NCBI GenBank assembly: GCA_903876795.1
Contig: CAIRBK010000024.1
Span: 62,001 to 126,000 of the forward strand
Direction: 5' to 3'
Length of the DNA stretch: 64,000 nucleotides
Origin: an uncultured Verrucomicrobiota bacterium
GTDB lineage: Bacteria; Verrucomicrobiota; Verrucomicrobiia; Opitutales; Opitutaceae
A program made the position numbers and the translations under genes. Below are positions 29,832-37,076 of the stretch, piece after piece. The notes beneath the pieces were generated by a model, which worked only from the letters and a program-made list of their open reading frames with translations, was not told where the DNA came from and did not search any database. Position 1 is the first letter of the stretch. Each line of letters begins with the position of its first letter.

Positions 29832-30839
29832 TTAGCGGGGTGGTTTTTCCAACGTGACCTCGCCGGCGCGGAAGCGTTCGGTGCGGCCCTTGTCGGTGCG
29901 CACGACGAACGAGCCTTCGTCGTCGATGCCGAGCGCGGTGCCGGCGACGCGTCCGGTCGGGGTGAGCACGGCGACCGGCCGGTTGCGGAGCACGTCATAG
30001 CGGTTCCAGAGATCGGCGAAGGTTTTGGCGTAGCTCCCGTCGATGAAGCGATCATAGGCCTGCAGCACGCGGCCGACGAGGGCGGCGGTGAGCTTGTTCA
30101 AATCGACGGGCTGGCGGGTGTGTTCGGCCAGGGAAACCGCGCGCTCGGCGAGATCGGCCGGCCAGCCTTGGGCGGGACTGTTGACGTTGAGCCCCAGGCC
30201 GAAGACGAGGTCGCGAATCTCATCGGCGTCCATCCGTGCCTCGGTCAACATGCCGCCGGCCTTGCGGCCGTCGAAGAGCAGGTCGTTGGGCCACTTGATG
30301 CCGGGGGTGGTGCGGCAGAAGCTGGAGACCAGTTCGCAGACGTTGGCGCCCATCCAGAGGGTGAACATCTGCATTCGTGCCGGCTCGAGGCGGGGGCGGA
30401 AGGCGAAGCTGGCGTAGAGGTTGTCGGCCGACTCGCTGTGCCACGCGCGGCCGAAGCGGCCGCGTCCCTTGGTCTGGCGTTGCGCGATGACGGCGAACGG
30501 GGTCGGCAGGCTCGCGGCGAGCAGGCGGGCGGCCTCGTCATTGGTGCTGTCGATCTCGGGCAGCAGGTGCAGGGGAAAATCGCCCGCGCGATCACGGCGG
30601 TAGGCCTGCACCAGCGCGGCGCTCAGGCCTGCGGGACGGGCGGTGAGCCGGTAACCGCGGGCGCGCACCGCCTCGAAGGAGAAGCCCTGTTCACGGAGTT
30701 TCTCCATGTATTGCCAGATGGCGACGCGGCTGATGCCGAGTTTTTTGGCCAGGGCACTGCCGGAGACGAATGCGGGTTCGGCGGCGATGAGCTCCGTGAG
30801 GATGACCGTCTCGGGAGGTGTGGAGGCGAGTTTCTTCAT
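29832..30839 (-). CDS. birA: bifunctional biotin--[acetyl-CoA-carboxylase] ligase / biotin operon repressor
   Basis: 335 residues. An N-terminal winged helix (about 10-66; GSALAKKLGISRVAIWQYME) precedes the ligase domain, so this is the regulatory group II type. The biotinyl-AMP loop is KGRGRFGRAWHS, followed by NLYASFAFRP and KWPNDLLFDGRKAGG. A small C-terminal SH3-like domain is present. The ATG overlaps the nadC stop (ATGA). Biotin genes are not in this window, so the regulated operator is unknown. Confidence 0.95.
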   Translation of the reverse strand: MKKLASTPPETVILTELIAAEPAFVSGSALAKKLGISRVAIWQYMEKLREQGFSFEAVRARGYRLTARPAGLSAALVQAYRRDRAGDFPLHLLPEIDSTNDEAARLLAASLPTPFAVIAQRQTKGRGRFGRAWHSESADNLYASFAFRPRLEPARMQMFTLWMGANVCELVSSFCRTTPGIKWPNDLLFDGRKAGGMLTEARMDADEIRDLVFGLGLNVNSPAQGWPADLAERAVSLAEHTRQPVDLNKLTAALVGRVLQAYDRFIDGSYAKTFADLWNRYDVLRNRPVAVLTPTGRVAGTALGIDDEGSFVVRTDKGRTERFRAGEVTLEKPPR

Positions 30840-31753
30840 GGGCGCCAGTCGAGGCCGATGTCCACCCATACGCTTTGGTGGACGAGCGCGCCGGTGGAGA
30901 CGAAGTCCAGGCCGAGTCCGGAGAAGCGAGGCAGGGTTTTGATCGTGATGCCGCCGCTTGCCTCGGTGAAGGCGCGGCCGGCGACGAGGGCGACGGCCTT
31001 CTTGATTTGGGCGGGAGTAAAGTTGTCGAGCAGGATGACGTCGGCGCCGGCGGCGAGCACGGGCGGGATCTGGGCCAGGGTGTCCACCTCGACCTCCACG
31101 GGGAGGTCGGGCGCGGCTTTTTTCGCCCGGGTCACGGCGGCGGCGAGATCGTCGGCGGAGCCGAGGAGCGCGAGGTGATTGTCCTTGAGCATCACGCGGT
31201 CGAAGAGGCCGAGGCGGTGGTTCCAGCCGCCGCCGCAGGCGACCGCGTATTTCTCCATCATGCGGTAGCCCGGGGTGGTCTTGCGCGTGTCGAGGAGGCG
31301 GGTGCGGCCCTCGCCGAGCGCGGCGGCGTAGGCGTGCGTCTGGGTGGCGACACCGGAGAGCCGCTGGACGAAGTTCAGGATCACGCGTTCGGCGGCAAGG
31401 AGCACCCGCGGGTCGCCGGTCAGGGTGGCCAGGATTTCGCCTTTTGCGAGGACGCGACCGTCGCGGGCGCGGAGTTGCGCCGAGGCGTTGCCGCCGTAGG
31501 CCGCGAGGATGATCGGTATGAGCGGGAGGCCGCAGGCCACGAGGGGTTCGCGGGCGGTGAGATCGGCCGAGCCCTGCCGGGGCGCGGTGGCGAGCGCGGC
31601 GGTGGAGCGATCGCCGGTGACGCGGGGTTTCACGCGCAGTCCGAGGCCGTCGAGATCCTCGTCGCGGGCGAGTTCTACGAGCTTGCGGATGGCGACGTGG
31701 TCGAGGTCGTCCCAGGTCAGGCGTTTGAGCAGCGAGTCGGCGAGGGCGGGCAT
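30836..31753 (-). CDS. nadC: nicotinate-nucleotide pyrophosphorylase (carboxylating)
   Basis: 305 residues. It converts quinolinate and PRPP to nicotinate mononucleotide in NAD synthesis. Signatures: RVILNFVQRLSGVATQTHAY, LDTRKTTPGYR at 154-164, CGGGWNHRLGLFDRVMLKDNH, and the C-terminal EVEVDTLAQ, ILLDNF and EASGGI repeats of the alpha/beta barrel. First gene of the nadC-birA-coaX minus-strand operon. The 167 bases to the divergent kinase gene hold no further gene and presumably both promoters. Confidence 0.96.
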   Translation of the reverse strand: MPALADSLLKRLTWDDLDHVAIRKLVELARDEDLDGLGLRVKPRVTGDRSTAALATAPRQGSADLTAREPLVACGLPLIPIILAAYGGNASAQLRARDGRVLAKGEILATLTGDPRVLLAAERVILNFVQRLSGVATQTHAYAAALGEGRTRLLDTRKTTPGYRMMEKYAVACGGGWNHRLGLFDRVMLKDNHLALLGSADDLAAAVTRAKKAAPDLPVEVEVDTLAQIPPVLAAGADVILLDNFTPAQIKKAVALVAGRAFTEASGGITIKTLPRFSGLGLDFVSTGALVHQSVWVDIGLDWRP

Positions 31754-31920
31754 CGGTTTCCCTCATCAATGCCCCAGGACGCATGATGTAGGCAAGGCCT
31801 CTTGCGGAGATCGCCCGTGTTCCTGCAACGGGAGATTCCCGCCGGAGCCACCGGGCTCTTCGGTGAAAAACGCCGCCAAGGCGGGCTCGCTCCCGCGCGA
31901 CGCGAGGTTACGATGCAGGT

Positions 31921-34212
31921 ATGAAACGCGGAAGATTTTCGGAGCCGGGGCTCCTCGCCTTGAAATACGTCTTGGTCGCCTGTGCCTGGATCGTGGTTTC
32001 GGATCTGCTTTTGTGGTCTTTGGATTTGGGGGAGCGGGACGGTTTGGAATGGAGCGTCGGCAAGGGGGTGCTTTTTGTGGTCGTCACCGGCTGCATCCTC
32101 CATGCGTTGGCCCGTCGCATGCAGGGGCGCATCCAGGCGCTCGAGGCGGTGAGGCGGGGGGAATTGAGTGCGGCCAACGAGCGGCTGCGGCGGCTCAATG
32201 ACCTGCATGCCGTTCTGGCGCGGGCCAATCAGGCGGCCTTGACGGCCACGGAGCAGTCCGGCTTGTGCCGCGAGATCGCCACTGCGCTCACCAGTCTGGC
32301 CGGACTGCGTTTCGCGGGATTTTTCTGGCTGAATGAAACGACCGGCCGGGCGGAGGCCGATGTGTGGGCGGGCGACGTGCCGGACTTCGTGGCGGAGTTG
32401 GCCCGCGCCATGGAAAGCCCGGACGCCGAGGGGCCGGGGCCGACCCCCCGGGCCATCCTGGCCGGGCGCGTCCTGGAGTGCTCGGGGCTGGCGGACGGCG
32501 CCGTGCCGCAGTCTTGGCGGGAGTTGCTGGACCGACACGGGTTGTGCTCCGGAGCCTGCGTGCCCATGCGCAACTCCGGTCGCCGGGGGATGCTGGCCGC
32601 CTATGCGGGACAGGCTGCTTTTTTTGACGAGGAGATCACCGGGGTGATGACGCGTCTGGCCCGCGATCTGGAACACGGACTGGACTTGATCGCCGCCAGG
32701 CATGAGCGCGCCCGCACGGCCCGGCAGTTGAATCTTTTGCGCACGGCCATAGAGGCGGCCCCGAGCGGTATCGTGATCACCGATGCGCTCGGGCGTGTCG
32801 AATGGGTCAACCCCGCCTTTTCCACCATGACCGGCTATGCGCTGGCCGACGTGACGGGGAAAAATCCCCGCATTCTCAAATCCGGCCGGCACGGGCCCGC
32901 GTTCTACGCCCAGCTGTGGGATACCATCACCCGCGGTCGAGTTTGGTCGGGAGATCTTCAAAACCAGCGACGCGACGGTTCGGTCTATTGGGAGCACATG
33001 GTCATCGCCCCCGTCGTCAGCTCCGGCGGAGCCATCGAGCGCTACGTGGCGATCAAGCACGACATCTCCGCCCAGCGCGACATGGAGCTCCAGATGGCCC
33101 GCGCGCAACGACTGGAAGGCATCGGGCTGCTCGCCGGAGGCATCGCCCACGACCTCAACAACGTCCTCGCCCCGATCTTGATGTCGATGGATCTTTTCAA
33201 GCTTCGCTACACCAATCCGGTCGATCAGGCGCGGCTGGAACTGGTGCGCAAGTCCGCCGAGCGCGGCGCCTCCATCGTGCGCCAGGTGCTGACCTTCGCG
33301 AGGGGCGTGGACGGCGAGCGCATGAACCTCAAGCCCGTTCACCTCGTGAAGGAGGTGCGTAATTTCATCCACGAAACCCTGCCGCGCAACATCGAGATCG
33401 TCCTCGAACTCGCCGAGCCCCTTCCGACGGTTTCCGGCGACGCCACGCAGCTTCACCAGGTGCTGCTCAACTTGGCCGTCAACGCGCGCGACGCCATGCC
33501 GCGCGGAGGCGTGCTGACGTTGAGCGCGAGATGCGAACATCTCGATCAGCCTCGCGGCACATCGTCCGGCCTGACGGTGACCGCCGGAGATTATGTCGTG
33601 CTTGCGGTGGCCGACACCGGCACGGGCATCGCCCCCGATGTTTTGGAGCGCATGTTCGAGCCGTTTTTCACCACCAAGCGCCGCGGCGAAGGCACGGGGC
33701 TGGGGCTTTCGACCGTGCTTGGCATTGTACGCGGGCACGGTGGCGGACTCGACGTGCGCACAAGCATGGGAGCCGGCACCGAGTTTCTCGTGTGGTTGCC
33801 AGCCGTGCCGACCTCAGGCACGGCTGCACCCTTTGCCGAGACGCGGCCGGTGCTTGCAGGCGAGGGCAGGTGCATCCTGGTCGTTGACGACGAGGAGCCG
33901 GTGCGGCTGATCACCGGAATGATCCTCGATCAACACGGTTTCGCGCATGTGGAGGCGGCGGACGGCATTCGGGCCCTGGAGGTTTTTGAGCGCTCGCCCG
34001 ATCGGTTCTCGGCGGTGATTCTGGACCGGATGATGCCGCATCTGGACGGGCCCGAAGTCGCGGCCCGCATCAAGGCTCGTCGGCCGGCCCTGCCCGTCCT
34101 TTTCTCCTCTGGGCAGATCGACGATGAGAAGTCGCCCGCGGAGGGGTTCGTGCTGCGAAAGCCCTTCACCGAGGGCGACCTCCTCGCCGCGATGGCGAGG
34201 GTGTTGAACTGA
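31921..34212 (+). CDS. membrane hybrid sensor histidine kinase (GAF-PAS-HisKA-HATPase-REC)
   Basis: 763 residues. Two membrane segments at about 12-34 and 46-64, a GAF-like region (about 93-255), a PAS domain (about 265-385; GIVITDALGRVEWVNPAF), HisKA with GGIAHDLNNVLAP and His410, HATPase with LLNLAVNARDAMP, VADTGTGI and GTGLGLSTVLGIVRGHGG, and a C-terminal receiver (about 646-762) with phospho-acceptor Asp702 in ILDRMMPHLDG. This layout is common in CckA-like and NtrB-like hybrid kinases. The short periplasmic loop suggests that sensing occurs in the membrane or in the GAF/PAS domains. No partner histidine phosphotransferase or regulator is adjacent. A nested hairpin follows its stop. Confidence 0.93.
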   Translation: MKRGRFSEPGLLALKYVLVACAWIVVSDLLLWSLDLGERDGLEWSVGKGVLFVVVTGCILHALARRMQGRIQALEAVRRGELSAANERLRRLNDLHAVLARANQAALTATEQSGLCREIATALTSLAGLRFAGFFWLNETTGRAEADVWAGDVPDFVAELARAMESPDAEGPGPTPRAILAGRVLECSGLADGAVPQSWRELLDRHGLCSGACVPMRNSGRRGMLAAYAGQAAFFDEEITGVMTRLARDLEHGLDLIAARHERARTARQLNLLRTAIEAAPSGIVITDALGRVEWVNPAFSTMTGYALADVTGKNPRILKSGRHGPAFYAQLWDTITRGRVWSGDLQNQRRDGSVYWEHMVIAPVVSSGGAIERYVAIKHDISAQRDMELQMARAQRLEGIGLLAGGIAHDLNNVLAPILMSMDLFKLRYTNPVDQARLELVRKSAERGASIVRQVLTFARGVDGERMNLKPVHLVKEVRNFIHETLPRNIEIVLELAEPLPTVSGDATQLHQVLLNLAVNARDAMPRGGVLTLSARCEHLDQPRGTSSGLTVTAGDYVVLAVADTGTGIAPDVLERMFEPFFTTKRRGEGTGLGLSTVLGIVRGHGGGLDVRTSMGAGTEFLVWLPAVPTSGTAAPFAETRPVLAGEGRCILVVDDEEPVRLITGMILDQHGFAHVEAADGIRALEVFERSPDRFSAVILDRMMPHLDGPEVAARIKARRPALPVLFSSGQIDDEKSPAEGFVLRKPFTEGDLLAAMARVLN

Positions 34213-34220
34213 CCGTCACT

Positions 34221-34266
34221 CCTCCGGGCGCCGCGTCCCATGAACGCGGCGACAGGCAGCCGGAGG
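34221..34266. other. nested hairpin downstream of the hybrid kinase
   Basis: Inner perfect stem CGCCGCGT / ACGCGGCG inside an outer stem CCTCCGG / CCGGAGG. No T run follows on either strand, so it may be a 3'-end stabilising structure or a weak terminator rather than a classical one. The rest of 34267-34364 shows no gene. Confidence 0.5.
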
Positions 34267-34364
34267 CACCGCGACGCCCGTCAACGCCCGCGCCCGCCTC
34301 CAGCACGAAGTGCCGGATTTCTACCAGGACAAAGATTCGACGACCAGAGTCCGCATAAGGACGC

Positions 34365-34396
34365 AAAAAACCCCGCGACCTAAAGGCTGCGGGGTT
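34365..34396 (-). terminator. terminator of the tRNA cluster
   Basis: On the minus strand, AACCCCGC and GCGGGGTT form the stem with a 12-base loop, followed by T residues. It lies 10 bases beyond the 3' end of tRNA-Gln. Confidence 0.85.
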
Positions 34397-34406
34397 GTTT
34401 GAAGAG

Positions 34407-34480
34407 TGGCTGCCCGACTAGGACTCGAACCTAGACAAAGCGAGTCAGAGTCGCTTGTGCTACCATTACACCATCGAGCA
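34407..34480 (-). tRNA. tRNA-Gln (CTG)
   Basis: 74 bases with encoded CCA. Acceptor TGCTCGA pairs with TCGGGCA; anticodon stem AGCGA/TCGCT encloses loop CTCTGAC, anticodon CTG; the T arm CTAGG/CCTAG encloses TTCGAGT. Last gene of a Lys-Thr-Gln minus-strand array. Confidence 0.95.
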
Positions 34481-34562
34481 GTGAAATTCGTATCGTGAGG
34501 AGAGTGAAGGGCCGGGCCGTTCGAACGATGACCATGCCATCCAAAGCCCGAAGACCGGAGGT

Positions 34563-34637
34563 TGGAGCCGACGATGGGATTCGAACCCGCAACCGCCTGT
34601 TTACAAAACAGGTGCTCTACCGTTGAGCTACGCCGGC
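34563..34637 (-). tRNA. tRNA-Thr (TGT)
   Basis: 75 bases with encoded CCA. Acceptor GCCGGCG pairs with CGTCGGC (one G-T); anticodon stem CCTGT/ACAGG encloses TTTGTAA, anticodon TGT; T loop TTCGAAT. Middle of the array. Confidence 0.95.
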
Positions 34638-34726
34638 AAAACCAAGGCCGACACGACAAGAAATGAAAAAAAGAACCCTGTCAGCTAACTAAAACCGCCC
34701 GTGGCGCGGGCCTTGGGCGGAAAAAG

Positions 34727-34801
<75 letters not shown>

Positions 34802-34817
34802 AAAAAACGAGGGGTGA

Positions 34818-34846
34818 GAAACTCAATTTGGAGGCGCGTTTGTCAA
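34818..34846 (-). promoter_or_regulatory. candidate promoter for the tRNA array
   Basis: A perfect -35 hexamer TTGACA lies on the minus strand at 34846-34841, upstream of tRNA-Lys. The expected -10 position, 17 bases on, reads AGTTTC, a weak match, so only the -35 is convincing. Confidence 0.35.
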
Positions 34847-35013
34847 CGGTGTTTTTAAAGATTTTGTTCATCCCTTGATGCGCGTTCCGCTACCTTGGCA
34901 TGTCTGCTTCGCGGTATCGTGTCTTCACCTGATGTCGACCTGGCGATTGGGATTATGGGCAACTTTCCTCTTGCCAAGCGAAAGCGCACGCTCTGTTTTC
35001 TTCCGCTCCCTCC

Positions 35014-35208
35014 ATGCAAAAGACCAAAAAGTCCGTCGCCAAGCGCTTCAAGCTGACCTCCACCGGTAAGCTCGTACGCCGCACGCCCGGCTTCCGTCAC
35101 CTGCTTGCCTCCAAGAGCACGAAGCAAAAGCGCCGTGCCTCCAAGGACAAGCTCGTCGCCGAAGGCCACGCCAAGCCGCTCAAGCGCTGCTTGCCGTTCG
35201 GCCTCTAA
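35014..35208 (+). CDS. rpmI: 50S ribosomal protein L35
   Basis: 64 residues, highly basic, with the L35 signatures KTKKSVAKRFKLTSTGKL and the C-terminal LPFG. It binds 23S rRNA. It begins the rpmI-rplT-pheS-pheT string; infC, the usual upstream neighbour, is absent and the tRNA array lies there instead on the other strand. Confidence 0.96.
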   Translation: MQKTKKSVAKRFKLTSTGKLVRRTPGFRHLLASKSTKQKRRASKDKLVAEGHAKPLKRCLPFGL

Positions 35209-35232
35209 AAGCCAAGGGCATCAACCATAACC

Positions 35233-35269
35233 GCCGGTCAGGTGAATCCTAACGAGACGACCTGACGGC
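35233..35269 (+). promoter_or_regulatory. hairpin between rpmI and rplT
   Basis: Arms GCCGGTCAGGT and ACCTGACGGC pair over ten bases with a single bulged G. Location 20 bases before the rplT start makes it a possible L20 autoregulatory or mRNA-processing site; L20 represses its own operon in other bacteria, but no homology to the known operator can be shown here. Confidence 0.45.
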
Positions 35270-35288
35270 CCAAAACACATAATATAAC

Positions 35289-35672
35289 ATGCCTCGTGCA
35301 ACCAACTCCCCCGCTTCCCGCAAGCGGCACAAGAAAACGCTGAAATACGCCCGCGGCTATTTCGGCTCGAAGTCCAAGCTGTTCCGCTACGCCAAGGAAG
35401 CCGTCCAGCATGCCTGGCAATACGCCTACATCGATCGCAAGAAGAAGAAGGCCAACTTCCGCGGCCTTTGGATCGTGCGTCTCAATGCCGCCTGCCGCGC
35501 CAACGACATCACCTACAGCCGCTTCATCGAGGGCCTCCACGCCGCGAACATCCAGATGGACCGCAAGGTTCTCTCCGATCTCGCCATCCGCGACGAAGCC
35601 GCCTTCACCTCCGTCGTCAACCAGGTCAAGGCCGCGTTGAAGACCAAGGCCGCCGCCGCCGCGACCGCCTAA
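35289..35672 (+). CDS. rplT: 50S ribosomal protein L20
   Basis: 127 residues, slightly longer than the usual 117-120 because of an Ala-rich tail. Signatures: RKRHKKTLKYARGYFGSKSK, FRGLWIVRLNAACRANDITY and LSDLAIRDEAAF. It binds 23S rRNA early in 50S assembly and acts as translational repressor of its operon in E. coli and Bacillus. The start follows an AT-rich, unstructured stretch (ACATAATATAAC), favouring initiation. Confidence 0.97.
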   Translation: MPRATNSPASRKRHKKTLKYARGYFGSKSKLFRYAKEAVQHAWQYAYIDRKKKKANFRGLWIVRLNAACRANDITYSRFIEGLHAANIQMDRKVLSDLAIRDEAAFTSVVNQVKAALKTKAAAAATA

Positions 35673-35721
35673 CACTCGACAACGCGGGCCTCGCCGGCCC
35701 GCCTCCTGTCAGTCTCTCCTG

Positions 35722-35762
35722 GAGGACGGGTCCCGCATCGCGGGATGCCGTCCTCTTTTTTT
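35722..35762 (+). terminator. strong terminator/attenuator between rplT and pheS
   Basis: Stem GAGGACGG / CCGTCCTC continued inside by TCCCGC / GCGGGA with loop ATC, then seven T. A second hairpin GCGGGCC / GGCCCGC lies just upstream at 35684-35702. Because pheS follows with no obvious promoter, read-through control (attenuation) is possible. Confidence 0.88.
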
Positions 35763-35789
35763 GCCCGCAATTCCGCCTCCATCCGGGCC

Positions 35790-35810
35790 GGGGCCTGACC
35801 TTCAGGCCCC
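35790..35810 (+). other. perfect hairpin in the pheS leader
   Basis: GGGGCCTGA and TCAGGCCCC form a perfect nine-base stem with a three-base loop, 83 bases before pheS. No T run follows. It is the third hairpin in the rplT-pheS gap. The remaining leader (to 35892) has a GGTGTCCATCCGTGTG stretch of the periodic intergenic type. Confidence 0.55.
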
Positions 35811-35892
35811 TAGGGCACACCGTCCGTCCGCGTCACCCCGTCTGTTTTTTGGTGTCCATCCGTGTGTTTCGCGGGCACTCCTTTTTTTCCTC

Positions 35893-36936
35893 ATGCAAGA
35901 CCAGCTCTCCGCCCTTCTCGCCAAAGCCGCCGCCGAATTCCCCACCGTCTCCATGCGTCCCGACTTTGAGGCCGCCAAGGCCCGCTTCGTCGGCCCCAAT
36001 GGCGAACTCACCGCGCTCATGAAGCAGATGGGCTCCGTGCCGAAGGAGCAGAAACCCGTCGTCGGCAAACTCGTCAACGAGGCCAAATCCGCCCTCCAGG
36101 CCCACCTCGACGCCGCGCTTGCCCGCATCGAGGCTGCCGAACTCGCCGCCAAGCTCGGACCGGCCGTCGATCCCACGCTGCCGTCCCCCGACCGCCCTCT
36201 CGGCACGCTTCACCCGCTCTCCCTCGTCCGCGAGGAGATGACGCGCATCCTCCGCAAGGTCGGGTTCACCGTCGTCGAGGGCCCCGAGGTCGAGACCGAG
36301 TATTACTGTTTCGACGCGCTCAACACCCCCGCCGACCACCCGGCCCGCGACGCGCAGGACACGTTTTACCTCCCCGAATCCGCCCGCTTCGGCAACGTCT
36401 CCAAAAAGAACCACGCCGAGAAATACCTCCTGCGCACGCACACCTCCTCGGTGCAGATCCGCACCATGCTCAAGGGCGAGCCGCCCATCCGCATCGTTTC
36501 ACCCGGCCGCGTCTACCGTCGCGACACCACCGACGCCACGCACTCCGCCAACTTCCACCAGCTCGAGTGCCTCTACGTGGACAAAAACGTCACCGTGCGC
36601 GACCTCAAGGCGCTCCTCGACTACATCTTCGCCTCCCTGTTGGGCAAGGAGACCAAGACCCGTTTCCGCCCGCACTATTTCGGCTACACCGAGCCGAGTT
36701 TCGAGGTGGATCTCTCCGCCACGCACCTCCCCAAGGTCAACAAGCCGTGGATCGAGATCGGCGGCTGCGGCATGGTCGATCCCATCGTCTTCAAAGACGT
36801 CGGCTACGACCCCGAGGTCTGGAGTGGCTACGCCTTCGGCATGGGCCTCGAGCGTCTAGCCATGCTCCTCTACGGCATCGATGACATCCGCTACTTCTAC
36901 CAGAACGACGCGCGCTTCCTCCGCCAATTCGCCTGA
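35893..36936 (+). CDS. pheS: phenylalanine--tRNA ligase alpha subunit
   Basis: 347 residues. N-terminal coiled coil then class II core: motif 1 region around HPARDAQDTFYLPE, motif 2 VSPGRVYRRDTTDATHSANFHQ, FRPHYFGYTEPSFEVD, and motif 3 GMGLERLAMLLYGIDDIR. The ATG at 35893 begins the family-typical N-terminus; upstream in-frame sequence is leader. It forms an alpha2-beta2 enzyme with PheT. Confidence 0.97.
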   Translation: MQDQLSALLAKAAAEFPTVSMRPDFEAAKARFVGPNGELTALMKQMGSVPKEQKPVVGKLVNEAKSALQAHLDAALARIEAAELAAKLGPAVDPTLPSPDRPLGTLHPLSLVREEMTRILRKVGFTVVEGPEVETEYYCFDALNTPADHPARDAQDTFYLPESARFGNVSKKNHAEKYLLRTHTSSVQIRTMLKGEPPIRIVSPGRVYRRDTTDATHSANFHQLECLYVDKNVTVRDLKALLDYIFASLLGKETKTRFRPHYFGYTEPSFEVDLSATHLPKVNKPWIEIGGCGMVDPIVFKDVGYDPEVWSGYAFGMGLERLAMLLYGIDDIRYFYQNDARFLRQFA

Positions 36937-36950
36937 AGAATCGACCTTCG

Positions 36951-37050
36951 ACTCAGAGAGCACAGCGCGCCGATACACCGTTTCAACGCATAGACATCCT
37001 GTTTTTGGACTCAGTGAATCCCGTGTCCGCGCGCGGTGTCCTCTGTGACT
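36951..37050. repeat. imperfect palindrome (CACAGAG/GCGCGC type) between pheS and pheT
   Basis: Left arm ACTCAGAGAGCACAGCGCGC and right arm GCGCGCGGTGTCCTCTGTGACT are approximate reverse complements around a loop of about 50 bases. The right arm closely matches one arm of the element at 43955-44085, so both belong to one family. It ends 27 bases before the pheT start. Confidence 0.65.
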
Positions 37051-37076
37051 AAATAAATCTCCCGTTTTCCCTCCCG

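Noticed and set aside
29832..31784. birA read as a 650-residue protein on a long frame
   Set aside because: The upstream half is low-complexity Arg/Pro sequence opposite/inside nadC; the family-typical birA start at 30839 couples to the nadC stop.
35673..35892. T-box riboswitch before pheS
   Set aside because: No T-box sequence (TGGNACCGCG) or stem I specifier could be found; only hairpins and a terminator.
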